A stretch of 64,000 nucleotides of DNA. It comes from JBEGHD01 sp049334165. GTDB lineage: Bacteria > Bacteroidota > Bacteroidia > Flavobacteriales_D > Sanyastnellaceae. The stretch lies in NCBI GenBank assembly GCA_049334165.1, contig JBEGHD010000012.1; one strand, 5' to 3'. This document shows positions 8,445 through 16,835 of the stretch, piece after piece. Numbering within the stretch: position 1 is the first letter of the stretch; the number at the start of each line of letters is the position of its first letter. A program made the translations under genes and the position numbers. The notes beneath the pieces were generated by a model. That model was not told the DNA's origin and did not search any database. It worked only from the letters and a program-made list of their open reading frames with translations.

Positions 8445-9398
8445 CTAGTGCAGTCCTTTTTCTGCCAAATATCTCTCGGCATCCAAAGCTGCCATGCATC
8501 CTGTTCCTGCTGCAGTGACCGCCTGGCGGTAGACTTTGTCAGCCGCATCTCCTGAAACAAAAACACCTTCAACATCAGTTTTGGCCGAATCCGGCTTCTT
8601 GATGATGTATCCCTGATTATCCGTTTTCAGCCATTTTTTGAATGGATCTGTGTTTGGCTTGTGGCCAATGGCAACGAAGAATCCGGTTACGTTCAAAGTC
8701 TTTTCTTCTTTCGTCTGGTTGTTGATCACGCGAACCCCTTCAACGGCATTTTCACCAAGCACTTCAAGCGCTTCGTGGTGATACATGATCTCGATGTTTT
8801 CCATTTCTTCCACGCGCTTTTGCATGGCTGCAGAGGCACGGAACTCGTCTCTTCTTACGAGCATGTAAACCTTCTTACAAAGCTTACCGAGATATGAGGC
8901 TTCTTCACAAGCAGTGTCTCCACCACCCACGATTGCCACTTCCTGACCTTTGTAGAAGAATCCATCGCAAACTGCGCAAGCAGAAACACCTCCACCCATG
9001 TCGCGAAGTCTGATTTCAGATTCCAGTCCGAGCCATTTTGCTGAAGCTCCTGTTGAAATAATTACAGAATCAGCAGTAATGGTCTTCTTGCCATCGTCAA
9101 TTACCACCTTGTGCTTTGGTCCTGTGAAATCCACTTCGGTAACCCAACCTGACCGAATGTCCGTTTCAAATCGCTCTGCTTGCTTTTGAAAGTCGATCAT
9201 CATCTGTGGCCCGTTCACGCCTTCAGGGTATCCGGGGTAGTTGTCCACATCTGTAGTTTCTGTGAGCTGTCCTCCTGGTTGCAGTCCCTGGTAGAGCACT
9301 GGTTTGAGGTCTGCTCTGGCTGCATAAATAGCTGCGGTATATCCCGCTGGTCCCGATCCGATGATCAGGCACTTTACGTGTTCAATATCTTCACTCAT
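8445..9398 (-). CDS. trxB: thioredoxin-disulfide reductase
   Basis: 317 aa, the normal TrxB length. The FAD-binding GSGPAGYTAAIYAAR motif is at residues 15-29. The redox-active pair CAVC (Cys141, Cys144) lies in the NADPH domain, followed by VAIVGGGDTACEEA (GxGxxA NADPH-binding type). The C-terminal FAD motif GVFVSGDAADKVYRQAVTAAGTG is complete. It transfers electrons from NADPH to thioredoxin in the cytoplasm and could supply the two-cysteine peroxidase at the left end. It is transcribed alone from a TAAATTTG promoter candidate. Confidence 0.97.
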   Translation of the reverse strand: MSEDIEHVKCLIIGSGPAGYTAAIYAARADLKPVLYQGLQPGGQLTETTDVDNYPGYPEGVNGPQMMIDFQKQAERFETDIRSGWVTEVDFTGPKHKVVIDDGKKTITADSVIISTGASAKWLGLESEIRLRDMGGGVSACAVCDGFFYKGQEVAIVGGGDTACEEASYLGKLCKKVYMLVRRDEFRASAAMQKRVEEMENIEIMYHHEALEVLGENAVEGVRVINNQTKEEKTLNVTGFFVAIGHKPNTDPFKKWLKTDNQGYIIKKPDSAKTDVEGVFVSGDAADKVYRQAVTAAGTGCMAALDAERYLAEKGLH

Positions 9399-9445
9399 AT
9401 TTTTCCTTTTAAAAGAGAGGTTTTTGCATGTTCAAAAAGCGACCG

Positions 9446-9453
9446 CAAATTTA
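9446..9453 (-). promoter_or_regulatory. candidate -7 element of trxB
   Basis: The minus strand reads TAAATTTG, an exact TAnnTTTG match, 47 bases upstream of the trxB start. Confidence 0.45.
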
Positions 9454-9522
9454 TGAATTAATGCCGTTTTAATCGGTCACTTCGGTCACTAAGCAGTCTC
9501 GTTTTCGACTGTCTAAAACCAG

Positions 9523-10266
9523 TTAGGAATTCAACTGTTCATCGAATTCCAAAAACTTGTCCCAAAGTGGATCTTTTGGAGGCGGGGCAATAATGGTTTT
9601 CAGTTCTTTTCGAACTGGATGCACGAATTCGATTTTGCGGGCGTGGAGGTGAATCGATGCGTTTTTGTTGGTGCGTCCTGCTCCGTATTTCACATCGCCT
9701 TTTATTGGGCTCCCCAATTGTGCGAGCGTTGCCCGAATCTGATGGTGACGACCGGTTTTGGGGTAGACTTCCACGAAGGTGTAGTTGTCTGCCTGGCCAA
9801 TCACTTTGTATCGCAATTCTGATTCTTTACAACCATCGCAAGGTTCCGGGTGTGCGAATGACTTGTTCAGTTTTTGATTCTTAATGAGGTAGTTCACTAC
9901 TCGTCCTTCCGCTTCGGGTGGCGGATTTTTCACCACTGCCCAGTAGGTCTTTTGCACCTCACGGTACTTAAACATGTTGGCGAGTCGGTTGAGTGCCTTT
10001 GTTGTTCTTGCGTACAAAATCACTCCACTTACTGGTCGGTCGAGACGGTGAACGGTTCCGATGAAAGCTTTCCCTGGCTTATTGTACTTCACCCGAATGT
10101 ATTCTTTCACGGTGTCGCAAAGTACCGGATCACCGGAGATATCACTCTGGATGATATCGGAGTTGCGTTTGTTTACGGCTACAATGTGGTTGTCTTCAAA
10201 AAGCACTCGCAGATTGTCTACGTTGCTCAAGACGATAGGCTCTTTTGGTTGTTTTTTCCAGGCCAT
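9523..10266 (-). CDS. RluA family pseudouridine synthase
   Basis: 247 aa. The catalytic RluA motif is GTVHRLDRPVSGVILYART, with the Asp nucleophile in HRLDRP. VYPKTGRHHQIRATLAQLGSPIKGD is the second family motif. The enzyme isomerises uridine to pseudouridine in rRNA or tRNA. There is no N-terminal S4 domain, so it is closer to RluC/RluA-type short forms. The target position cannot be predicted. Confidence 0.92.
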   Translation of the reverse strand: MAWKKQPKEPIVLSNVDNLRVLFEDNHIVAVNKRNSDIIQSDISGDPVLCDTVKEYIRVKYNKPGKAFIGTVHRLDRPVSGVILYARTTKALNRLANMFKYREVQKTYWAVVKNPPPEAEGRVVNYLIKNQKLNKSFAHPEPCDGCKESELRYKVIGQADNYTFVEVYPKTGRHHQIRATLAQLGSPIKGDVKYGAGRTNKNASIHLHARKIEFVHPVRKELKTIIAPPPKDPLWDKFLEFDEQLNS

Positions 10267-10326
10267 CTAATTGTGTTCTTTTTTGTTTTACAAAATTGAT
10301 TTTGACCCTCAGGGGATCAGCAAAAT

Positions 10327-10348
10327 GCTGTCAGTCTCATCAGACAGC
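10327..10348 (-). terminator. possible weak terminator of panB
   Basis: A hairpin GCTGTC/GACAGC with a 10-base loop begins five bases after the panB stop and is followed by ATTTTG. The T-tract is short, so confidence is low. Confidence 0.35.
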
Positions 10349-10353
10349 TGTTT

Positions 10354-11169
10354 TTAATATTGTTCGTCTTCGTTGGGAAAATCGCCTTTGCGTATGTCGC
10401 CAACGTAATTTTCAATGGCTTTGTGCATTTGGTCGCCCATGTCGAGATATCGCCTCAAAAAGCGCGGGCTAAATTCCTGTGTGATTCCGAGCATGTCGTG
10501 AATCACCAGCACCTGTCCGTCCACATCTCCCCCGGCACCAATTCCAATGATTGGAATATTCACCGCTTTGGCTACTTTCTTCGCAAGCTTAGCCGGGATT
10601 TTCTCGAGGACGATTGAAAAGCAACCGGCTTCTTCGAGCACCTTCGCATCGGAGATGAGCCTTTCAGCTTCTTCCTCTTCGCGAGCGCGAACTACGTATG
10701 TTCCAAACTTGTAGATCGATTGAGGAGTGAGCCCCAGGTGACCCATAACTGGAATTCCAGCAGAAAGAATTCTGCGAATCGATTCCTCAATTTCACTACC
10801 GCCTTCCATCTTCACTGCGTGAGCACCTGACTCTTTCATGATGCGAATGGCAGAGGTGAGGGCTTCCTTGCTGTTTCCCTGATAAGAACCGAAAGGTAGG
10901 TCGACAACGACAAGAGCACGATTGATTGCTCGAACAACAGCCGATGCGTGGTAAATCATTTGATCAAGCGTGATGGGAAGAGTCGTTTCGTGTCCCGCCA
11001 TCACGTTGGAGGCAGAGTCGCCAACCAGGATCACGTCAATTCCGGCATCGTCTACAATTTTAGCCATAGAAAAATCGTAAGCCGTCAGCATCGCGATCTT
11101 TTCGCCATTGTTTTTCATTTCCTGAAGCACGTTGGTGGTCACGCGCTTCACCTTTTTATGTACGGACAT
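10354..11169 (-). CDS. panB: 3-methyl-2-oxobutanoate hydroxymethyltransferase
   Basis: 271 aa, the family's usual length. PanB adds a hydroxymethyl group from 5,10-methylene-THF to 2-ketoisovalerate, the first committed step of pantothenate and CoA synthesis. Visible motifs include KIAMLTAYDFSMAKIVDDAGIDVILVGDSASNVMAGHETTLPIT (metal-binding Asp in VGDS), LPFGSYQ, VKMEGG with a catalytic-region Glu, and GIGAGGDVDGQVLVIHD. panC and panD are not nearby. Confidence 0.97.
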   Translation of the reverse strand: MSVHKKVKRVTTNVLQEMKNNGEKIAMLTAYDFSMAKIVDDAGIDVILVGDSASNVMAGHETTLPITLDQMIYHASAVVRAINRALVVVDLPFGSYQGNSKEALTSAIRIMKESGAHAVKMEGGSEIEESIRRILSAGIPVMGHLGLTPQSIYKFGTYVVRAREEEEAERLISDAKVLEEAGCFSIVLEKIPAKLAKKVAKAVNIPIIGIGAGGDVDGQVLVIHDMLGITQEFSPRFLRRYLDMGDQMHKAIENYVGDIRKGDFPNEDEQY

Positions 11170-11188
11170 ATTTATTCGTGTTTGTGAA

Positions 11189-11196
11189 CAAAGGTA
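11189..11196 (-). promoter_or_regulatory. candidate -7 element of panB
   Basis: The minus strand reads TACCTTTG (TAnnTTTG), 19 bases upstream of the panB start. Confidence 0.45.
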
Positions 11197-11242
11197 ATTA
11201 GAAACGATCAGCTAGCGGAAAATGTGCAGAGGTGCCTTTTTC

Positions 11243-12184
11243 TTAGAGTACAAAGTAGATGTAGAGCACGTAGATGATTAGAAGCAGGAGTCCGTGAAAG
11301 CGATTGATCTTTTTGCTTGTCAGCATGATGGGCAAAAGAATGAGCGCCACACCAGCCATCCAGTAAATGTCAAAGTTCAAGGTCTGTTCAGAGACAACCA
11401 GTGGCTTGATCATAGCCGTAATCCCCAGCACTGAGAGAATATTGAAAATATTTGATCCAACGAGGTTCCCCAGCGAAATGTCCATTTCTTTTTTAACTGC
11501 TGCAATTACAGAAGCTGCCAACTCTGGTGTGGAGGTACCAAAAGCGACAATGGTTACGCCAATTACTCTGTCGCTCAATCCATAATTTTTGGCGATGTCT
11601 ATTGCTCCATCGAGAAACCACTCTGAGCCAAAATGAAGGCCAACACTCGATAAGACCAAAAACAGAAGAAGCAGCCAGTAAGGTTTTGATTTGGCTCCAG
11701 AAAAGTCTTCTACTTCCTCAACTACCGACAGGGGGATTCGGCCACTTCTGGCCCTCCTGATCATGAAAAGAATGTAGATGGCCAGCCCAATGATCAGCAG
11801 AAGTCCTTCGATAAAACTCAGTTGATTGTCAAGCAAGAACACCCAAAGTAGAACCGTTGACCCCATCATGTAAGGCCAGTCTTTTCGTAAAATGCTCTTC
11901 TCAAAAGGCATAGGTAGAATGATAACTGTAAGGCCAAGCACAAGGCCGAGGTTAGCGATGTTGGACCCAATCACGTTACCAATTGAAATGTCTGGATTGT
12001 TGCTCAACACAGCTTGCAGGCTGATGATGAGCTCAGGGGCTGAAGTTCCAAAAGAAACGATGGTAAGCCCCACGATTACTGACGGCACTTTTGCCTTTAG
12101 AGCAATGCCCACAGCTCCTCTCACCAAAAGCTCACCACCAGCTATGAGTGTTGCCAGTCCTAAGATCAGAAGTAAGTACTCCAT
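11243..12184 (-). CDS. calcium/sodium antiporter (CaCA family, YrbG-like)
   Basis: 313 aa inner-membrane protein with about 10 hydrophobic segments in two homologous halves. Both alpha-repeats are visible: FGTSAPELIISLQAV...IGNVIGSNIANLGLVLG in the first half and FGTSTPELAASVIAA...LGNLVGSNIFNILSVLG in the second. The paired GTSxPE and GNxxGSN motifs bind the cations. It follows tatA by nine bases and is probably co-transcribed with it. Confidence 0.93.
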   Translation of the reverse strand: MEYLLLILGLATLIAGGELLVRGAVGIALKAKVPSVIVGLTIVSFGTSAPELIISLQAVLSNNPDISIGNVIGSNIANLGLVLGLTVIILPMPFEKSILRKDWPYMMGSTVLLWVFLLDNQLSFIEGLLLIIGLAIYILFMIRRARSGRIPLSVVEEVEDFSGAKSKPYWLLLLFLVLSSVGLHFGSEWFLDGAIDIAKNYGLSDRVIGVTIVAFGTSTPELAASVIAAVKKEMDISLGNLVGSNIFNILSVLGITAMIKPLVVSEQTLNFDIYWMAGVALILLPIMLTSKKINRFHGLLLLIIYVLYIYFVL

Positions 12185-12193
12185 GCCCTTAGC

Positions 12194-12478
12194 TTAATCG
12201 TTTTTTGATTTCTGATCTGTTTGTTCAGAAGAAGAAGAAGAAGATTTCTGAGAGTTTTTAGGCTCATCCCGAAATGGCTTCTCAATTTCCTTTCGGATGT
12301 TGTCGCCACTCTTGCGCACATCGTTGGTGCTATTCATAATATCATTCTGAATATCGTTCGTGGCATCCTTGAAATAGCGAATCGTTCTGCCCAGGTTTCT
12401 GGCCAGAGATGGAATGCCTTTAGCCCCAAAAAAGATGAGGTAAATAAGAAAAATTAAAATGATTTCACCTGTGCCCAT
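12194..12478 (-). CDS. tatA: twin-arginine translocase subunit TatA/TatE
   Basis: 94 aa. It has one N-terminal transmembrane helix (GEIILIFLIYLIFFGAKGIP) with the FG hinge, then an amphipathic helix (SLARNLGRTIRYFKDATNDIQNDI) and a highly charged Ser/Lys/Asp-rich tail. This is the pore-forming subunit that exports folded proteins across the inner membrane. TatC is not in the window. A TACTTTTG promoter element ends only eight bases before the start. Confidence 0.9.
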   Translation of the reverse strand: MGTGEIILIFLIYLIFFGAKGIPSLARNLGRTIRYFKDATNDIQNDIMNSTNDVRKSGDNIRKEIEKPFRDEPKNSQKSSSSSSEQTDQKSKND

Positions 12479-12486
12479 AGCGGATG

Positions 12487-12494
12487 CAAAAGTA
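12487..12494 (-). promoter_or_regulatory. candidate -7 element of tatA
   Basis: The minus strand reads TACTTTTG, an exact TAnnTTTG match. It ends eight bases before the tatA start, so the 5' leader would be only a few bases. Confidence 0.5.
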
Positions 12495-12540
12495 GGAATT
12501 TAATAGCCGTACTGTTTACAAATGCAAGTTGGTTTTGTGC

Positions 12541-12577
12541 AAAAAAAAGTCCTGACGAAAAATTCCGCCAGGACTTT
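12541..12577 (-). terminator. intrinsic terminator of secDF
   Basis: On the minus strand AAAGTCCTG pairs with CAGGACTTT across a 14-base region that can extend the stem, followed by eight T. It lies 21 bases after the secDF stop. Confidence 0.88.
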
Positions 12578-12598
12578 AATCTATTCTTGAAAAGGAGC

Positions 12599-15500
12599 CT
12601 AGTCCTTTTTGTTTTTGTCGAGAAGTTGTTTCGTGAAGTCTACCACAATTGGCGAAGCTACAAACAGTGATGAGTAAGTACCGACTACCACACCAATCAT
12701 AAGGGCGAACGCAAATCCGCGAATGGTTTCACCTCCAAAGAGGAAGATAGTGAGCAACACAACGAAAGTAGACATCGAGGTGTTGATGGTACGGCTCAGG
12801 GTTTGATTCAGAGCGTCATTTACCACTACTTTTTGGTTCGAACTTTTGTGACCTGCAAGGAACTCCCTGATTCGGTCAAACACAACCACGGTATCGTTGA
12901 TCGAGTAACCGATCACTGTCAAAATTGCTGCAATGAACGCCTGATCGATTTCAAGCGAGAAAGGCAGAATTCCGTAGAAAATACTGAACAGTGAAAGAAC
13001 GATAATAACATCGTGAGTAAGTGCGATGAGCGCGCCAAGTCCAAACTGCCATTTTCTGAATCGGAAGAAAATGTAGAGGAACACTACAAGAAGCGTGAAT
13101 ATAGTAGCGTAAGTAGCCTCCGTTCTGAAATCGTCAGAAATGGTTGGGTCAACCTTTGCCTCAGCAATGATTTTGTAGTCTTTTCCAACAACACCCAGAC
13201 CTTCGATCATAGCATTGCGAACCATAGAGTCAGCGTTTTCGTCTTCGCTGCTGATGAGGTAGCTAGTAGTGATTTTCACCTGCTGACCTGAAGTACCGAG
13301 GAATTTCACTTCTGGGTTTCCTTTACTTCCATCTTCTCTTGTGAAGTTGGCGGTCAACTCTGACCTCAACTCTTTAAGAGTGATAGGCTCTTCAAATTCT
13401 ACTGTATAAGATCTACCTCCCTCAAAGTCGAGTCCCATGTTGAGGCCCTTTGTAGAAAGCGAGATAATTCCAATGACAATGATTATTCCTGAAATGGCAT
13501 AGAATACTTTTCTCTTGCCGAGGAAGTCGAAATTGATATTGGTAAACCAATTCTTGGTGATTGAAGATGCAAAAGTGATCGCTTTCTTCTTTTTCAGCCT
13601 TCCGTCAAAAATCAAACGAGTGATCACAATAGCTGAAAACAGTGAAGTGAAAATACCGATGATAAGTACGGTAGCGAAACCTTTGATGGCTCCAGAACCG
13701 AAAGAGAAAAGGATGATCGCTGTCAACAAAGTTGTGATGTTGGCATCGACAATCGCAGAATAAGCTTTGTTGTAACCGTCTTTGATGGCTACTGTCAAAC
13801 CTTTTCCGAGTCTCATTTCTTCTCGAATACGCTCATAAATAAGAACGTTGGCATCCACCGCCATACCGATTGTCAAAACGATACCGGCAATTCCAGGTAG
13901 TGTAAGTGCTGCATGCAGCGATGCAAGCGCACCCACCAGGAAAAACAAGTTGGCGATGAGGGCAATGTCAGAAACCAGACCGGCACCTTTATAATAGAAA
14001 ATCATGTAAAGTAGCACTACCAAAAGTGCGATAACAAATGACATCAAACCGCTGTTGATGTTGTCGGCACCGAGTGACGGACCAACAATGGTTTCGTCAA
14101 CGATTGTTGCAGGAGCAGGAAGAGCACCAGCCTTCAGCAAGTTGGTGAGGTCGTCCGCCTCAGCCATTTGCTGTTCTCTGGACTGAGTTCCACCAAGTGT
14201 AATTTGAGAGCTTCCATTTGGAATCGGCTCATTTACCTGTGGAGCTGAGTAAACCAGATTGTCCATCACAATAGCAATGTGGTTGTCAGGAGCAGCTACT
14301 TCAGTCATCTCTCTCCAAATGCGTGTACCTTCAGGGTTCATCGACATGCTTACAGCAACCTGACCAAACTGGTCGAACTGCGTGCTGGCATCTGTAATCG
14401 ACTCTCCATCGAGTTTTGGCTTACCGCGGCCCGATTCATCTTTAATAGCATAAAGTGCAAAGAGCGGCTTTCCGATGTAGTTTCTTGAATCTTCTTTTGC
14501 AGCCCACATCAAACGCAGGTCTGCAGGAAGCATGTTCTTAACTTCGGGTTTGTTAAGGTATTTATTAACCTGAGCAGTATCCGCGGAATTGGCCCAGCCT
14601 ACAACTGGCGATCCACCCTGGATTTCAGCTTTCAAAAGTGAATGCGGTGCAGCAGCAAAGAAGAACGAACGTTTTCTCTGCTCTTCAGTCATTTCATCGC
14701 TTTCGGTCTCGCCTTCTTCATCTTGAGTAAGGTCGAGATCTTCGTCTTCGGTACCTGACATGTCGATGTCGCTATCTGTAGTGTCTTGCTGAACAGAATC
14801 AGCCTCCTGAGCCAATTCGTCAGTGTCTACATCCAGCGTGTCACTCTCTGCCACTTCAGTGGTGTCGGTAGCGGTAGTGTCGAAAGCATCTGGATATTGC
14901 TCACGAGCGAGCATTTCGTTTACATCTACCAGTTGTGTAACAATCGGGTTGTTGATGTAAGTCTCCCAGAACTCGAGGTTCGCAGTAGACTTCAGCGTTG
15001 AACGCACGCGCTCTCTATCGTCCACACCTGGAAGCTCAACGAGAATTCGTCCTGAAAACTGTTGCTTTTGAACCAGTGGTTGAGCAACACCGAAGCGGTC
15101 GATACGCTTTCTGATAATATTTTCAGTGTTGTTGATGGCAGCCTTTGCTTCTTCGCGCAGGATGTTAAACACTTCTTCGTCAGAAGTCCCCGGAGGGAAC
15201 TTGTCTCCAGTTTCGATGTTGTTGAATATTCTCCAAAGGTCGAGGTCAGTGTTTAGTGCATTCCACTCTTGCTCAAACAAGTCGATGAATGGTGCCTGAG
15301 AGTTAGTCTGACGTTGCTTGGCGTTGTTGAGTGCCTCTGTAAACTGAGGGTTTTCACTGTAGTCAGCCAGTTTTTTCACCAATTCTGGAACGGAAACTTC
15401 GAGCGTTACGCTCATTCCACCTTGCAGGTCAAGCCCGAGGTTGAGCTCATTCTCCTTCACTTCCTGATAGGTAAGACCGAGAACTGGATAAATCTCTGCA

Positions 15501-15718
15501 TTAGAGCTGTCGCGCAAGAATTTGCGTTTTTCAACTCGGAGTGCGGAGTCCAGGCGAGGTCCTTCCAATCCAACGGATCTCAGCGAATCTTCATATTGCT
15601 TTGCGTAGTTTTCAGCTTCTTGTTCGTAGCTGCTCGAAACAAAACTCAGAGAAATGCTATACAGCGTGGCTATTGCCAATAAAATGGTAAAAATCCAAAT
15701 TGCGCTCTTATTCTGCAT
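12599..15718 (-). CDS. secDF: protein translocase subunit SecDF (fused SecD and SecF)
   Basis: 1039 aa fusion of SecD and SecF, the usual Bacteroidota arrangement. It is a proton-driven inner-membrane protein that pulls preproteins out of the SecYEG channel. N-terminal TM1 is followed by the SecD motif LGLDLQGGMSVTLEVSVPELV, the P1 periplasmic domain, six-helix RND segments (LTIGMAVDANVLIYERIREE) and then SecF (GLNMGLDFEGGRSYTVEFEE, GYSINDTVVVFDRIRE). An unusual feature is a highly acidic insert of about 70 residues in the SecD periplasmic part (about residues 276-348). A promoter with good -33 and -7 elements lies upstream. Confidence 0.97.
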   Translation of the reverse strand: MQNKSAIWIFTILLAIATLYSISLSFVSSSYEQEAENYAKQYEDSLRSVGLEGPRLDSALRVEKRKFLRDSSNAEIYPVLGLTYQEVKENELNLGLDLQGGMSVTLEVSVPELVKKLADYSENPQFTEALNNAKQRQTNSQAPFIDLFEQEWNALNTDLDLWRIFNNIETGDKFPPGTSDEEVFNILREEAKAAINNTENIIRKRIDRFGVAQPLVQKQQFSGRILVELPGVDDRERVRSTLKSTANLEFWETYINNPIVTQLVDVNEMLAREQYPDAFDTTATDTTEVAESDTLDVDTDELAQEADSVQQDTTDSDIDMSGTEDEDLDLTQDEEGETESDEMTEEQRKRSFFFAAAPHSLLKAEIQGGSPVVGWANSADTAQVNKYLNKPEVKNMLPADLRLMWAAKEDSRNYIGKPLFALYAIKDESGRGKPKLDGESITDASTQFDQFGQVAVSMSMNPEGTRIWREMTEVAAPDNHIAIVMDNLVYSAPQVNEPIPNGSSQITLGGTQSREQQMAEADDLTNLLKAGALPAPATIVDETIVGPSLGADNINSGLMSFVIALLVVLLYMIFYYKGAGLVSDIALIANLFFLVGALASLHAALTLPGIAGIVLTIGMAVDANVLIYERIREEMRLGKGLTVAIKDGYNKAYSAIVDANITTLLTAIILFSFGSGAIKGFATVLIIGIFTSLFSAIVITRLIFDGRLKKKKAITFASSITKNWFTNINFDFLGKRKVFYAISGIIIVIGIISLSTKGLNMGLDFEGGRSYTVEFEEPITLKELRSELTANFTREDGSKGNPEVKFLGTSGQQVKITTSYLISSEDENADSMVRNAMIEGLGVVGKDYKIIAEAKVDPTISDDFRTEATYATIFTLLVVFLYIFFRFRKWQFGLGALIALTHDVIIVLSLFSIFYGILPFSLEIDQAFIAAILTVIGYSINDTVVVFDRIREFLAGHKSSNQKVVVNDALNQTLSRTINTSMSTFVVLLTIFLFGGETIRGFAFALMIGVVVGTYSSLFVASPIVVDFTKQLLDKNKKD

Positions 15719-15748
15719 TTAATTAAGGGTTTAAAAATTAACAAGGCG

Positions 15749-15779
15749 CAAATATAGAATTTCAGAATTGATTTACCAA
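15749..15779 (-). promoter_or_regulatory. promoter candidate of secDF
   Basis: On the minus strand TTG (15777-15779) is followed by a 20-base spacer and TATATTTG (15749-15756). This is the best two-part Bacteroidota-type promoter in the window. Confidence 0.6.
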
Positions 15780-15908
15780 TTGGTCTTTTGTAGGAAAACT
15801 CTGGCATTGAGGGCGTTTCGGTAAGTGTTGAAAATGAATTGGAAAAGTCTGATTTTTGACCAAATCCACCCCAAAATAAACTTTAAATTTGAGCGATTAA
15901 TGATTGTT

Positions 15909-16577
15909 ATGAAGCGAATCTGCATTTTTATTTGTTTGGTTTTTGCCAGTTTTTCTATCTCAGCTCAACAAGCCTCAAATTATCAATTGGGAATTTTGAA
16001 ATACAAGGGTGGGGGAGATTGGTATGCCAACCCAACGAGTGTGCCCAACCTAATTGAGTTTAGCAACAAGCAACTCGGAACCAACATCAATCCTGAGCCA
16101 AACTACGTGGAAGTCGGAAGTCCGGATTTATTCAACTATCCACTGATTCATATGACCGGCCATGGAAATGTGGTGTTTTCTCAGGCAGAGGCCGAAAATC
16201 TAAGAAACTATCTTATCAGCGGTGGGTTTTTGCACGTGGACGATAACTACGGTCTCGACAAATTTCTCAGACCACAGATGAAAAAGGTGTTTCCGGAGCT
16301 GGAGTTTATCGAGTTGCCTTTCGATCACCCGATCTACCACCAAAAGTTCAACTTCCCCGATGGGCCGCCAAAGGTGCATCAGCACGATGAAAAACCACCA
16401 CAGGGTTTTGGTCTCATTTACAAAGGAAGGCTCGTTTGCTTTTACACCTATGAGTCAGATCTTGGTGATGGTTGGGAGGATTACGAAGTGCACAAGGATC
16501 CTGAAGACATCCGCGAGAAAGCACTGAAGATGGGAGCTAACATCGTTCAGTTCGCTTTTATGGGAGAATTGGAGTGA
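15909..16577 (+). CDS. DUF4159 domain-containing exported protein
   Basis: 222 aa with a signal peptide (MKRICIFICLVFASFSISAQ). The mature part matches DUF4159: LGILKYKGGGDWYANPTSVPNLI, FNYPLIHMTGHGNVVFS, LRNYLISGGFLHVDDNYGLD, IELPFDHPIYH, and the C-terminal YEVHKDPEDIREKALKMGANIV. Function is unknown; the fold resembles class I glutamine amidotransferase-like domains without an obvious catalytic triad. The ATG at 15909 is chosen because it immediately precedes the signal peptide; in-frame ATGs upstream would add a non-signal extension. Confidence 0.85.
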   Translation: MKRICIFICLVFASFSISAQQASNYQLGILKYKGGGDWYANPTSVPNLIEFSNKQLGTNINPEPNYVEVGSPDLFNYPLIHMTGHGNVVFSQAEAENLRNYLISGGFLHVDDNYGLDKFLRPQMKKVFPELEFIELPFDHPIYHQKFNFPDGPPKVHQHDEKPPQGFGLIYKGRLVCFYTYESDLGDGWEDYEVHKDPEDIREKALKMGANIVQFAFMGELE

Positions 16578-16603
16578 TCTGGAAATTCCGATAGCTGCGT
16601 TAC

Positions 16604-16625
16604 GCCTGCCTGCCGGTAGGCGGGC
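16604..16625. repeat. GC-rich near-palindrome in an AT-rich gap
   Basis: A 22-base near-perfect palindrome built on CCTGCC/GGTAGG stands out in a lower-GC intergenic region. Short elements of this kind recur between genes in many Bacteroidota. Only one copy is in this window. Confidence 0.5.
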
Positions 16626-16685
16626 TTGTTTTGAAAACGGTCATTCACGAAAGTGAACTCCTTGATTTCCAAAACTGCGCAAGTA

Positions 16686-16700
16686 CTTCGACAAGCTCAG
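16686..16700. repeat. CTTCGACAAGCTCAG intergenic element
   Basis: This 15-base string matches a phrase I know as widely dispersed between genes in Bacteroidota genomes. It sits in the same 258-base gap as the GC-rich palindrome; nothing else is seen in that gap. Confidence 0.4.
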
Positions 16701-16835
16701 CATATCACCTTGCTCTCGAACTTTCTTGCTCAGTCAATCTACTGTGTGAACAGACATAAAAATGCAATTCGGGAATTACGGTATTGGGGTAATTGGGAAA
16801 TTTAGGGATTGAGCAAGCTCGAGCGTTTGGAATTT

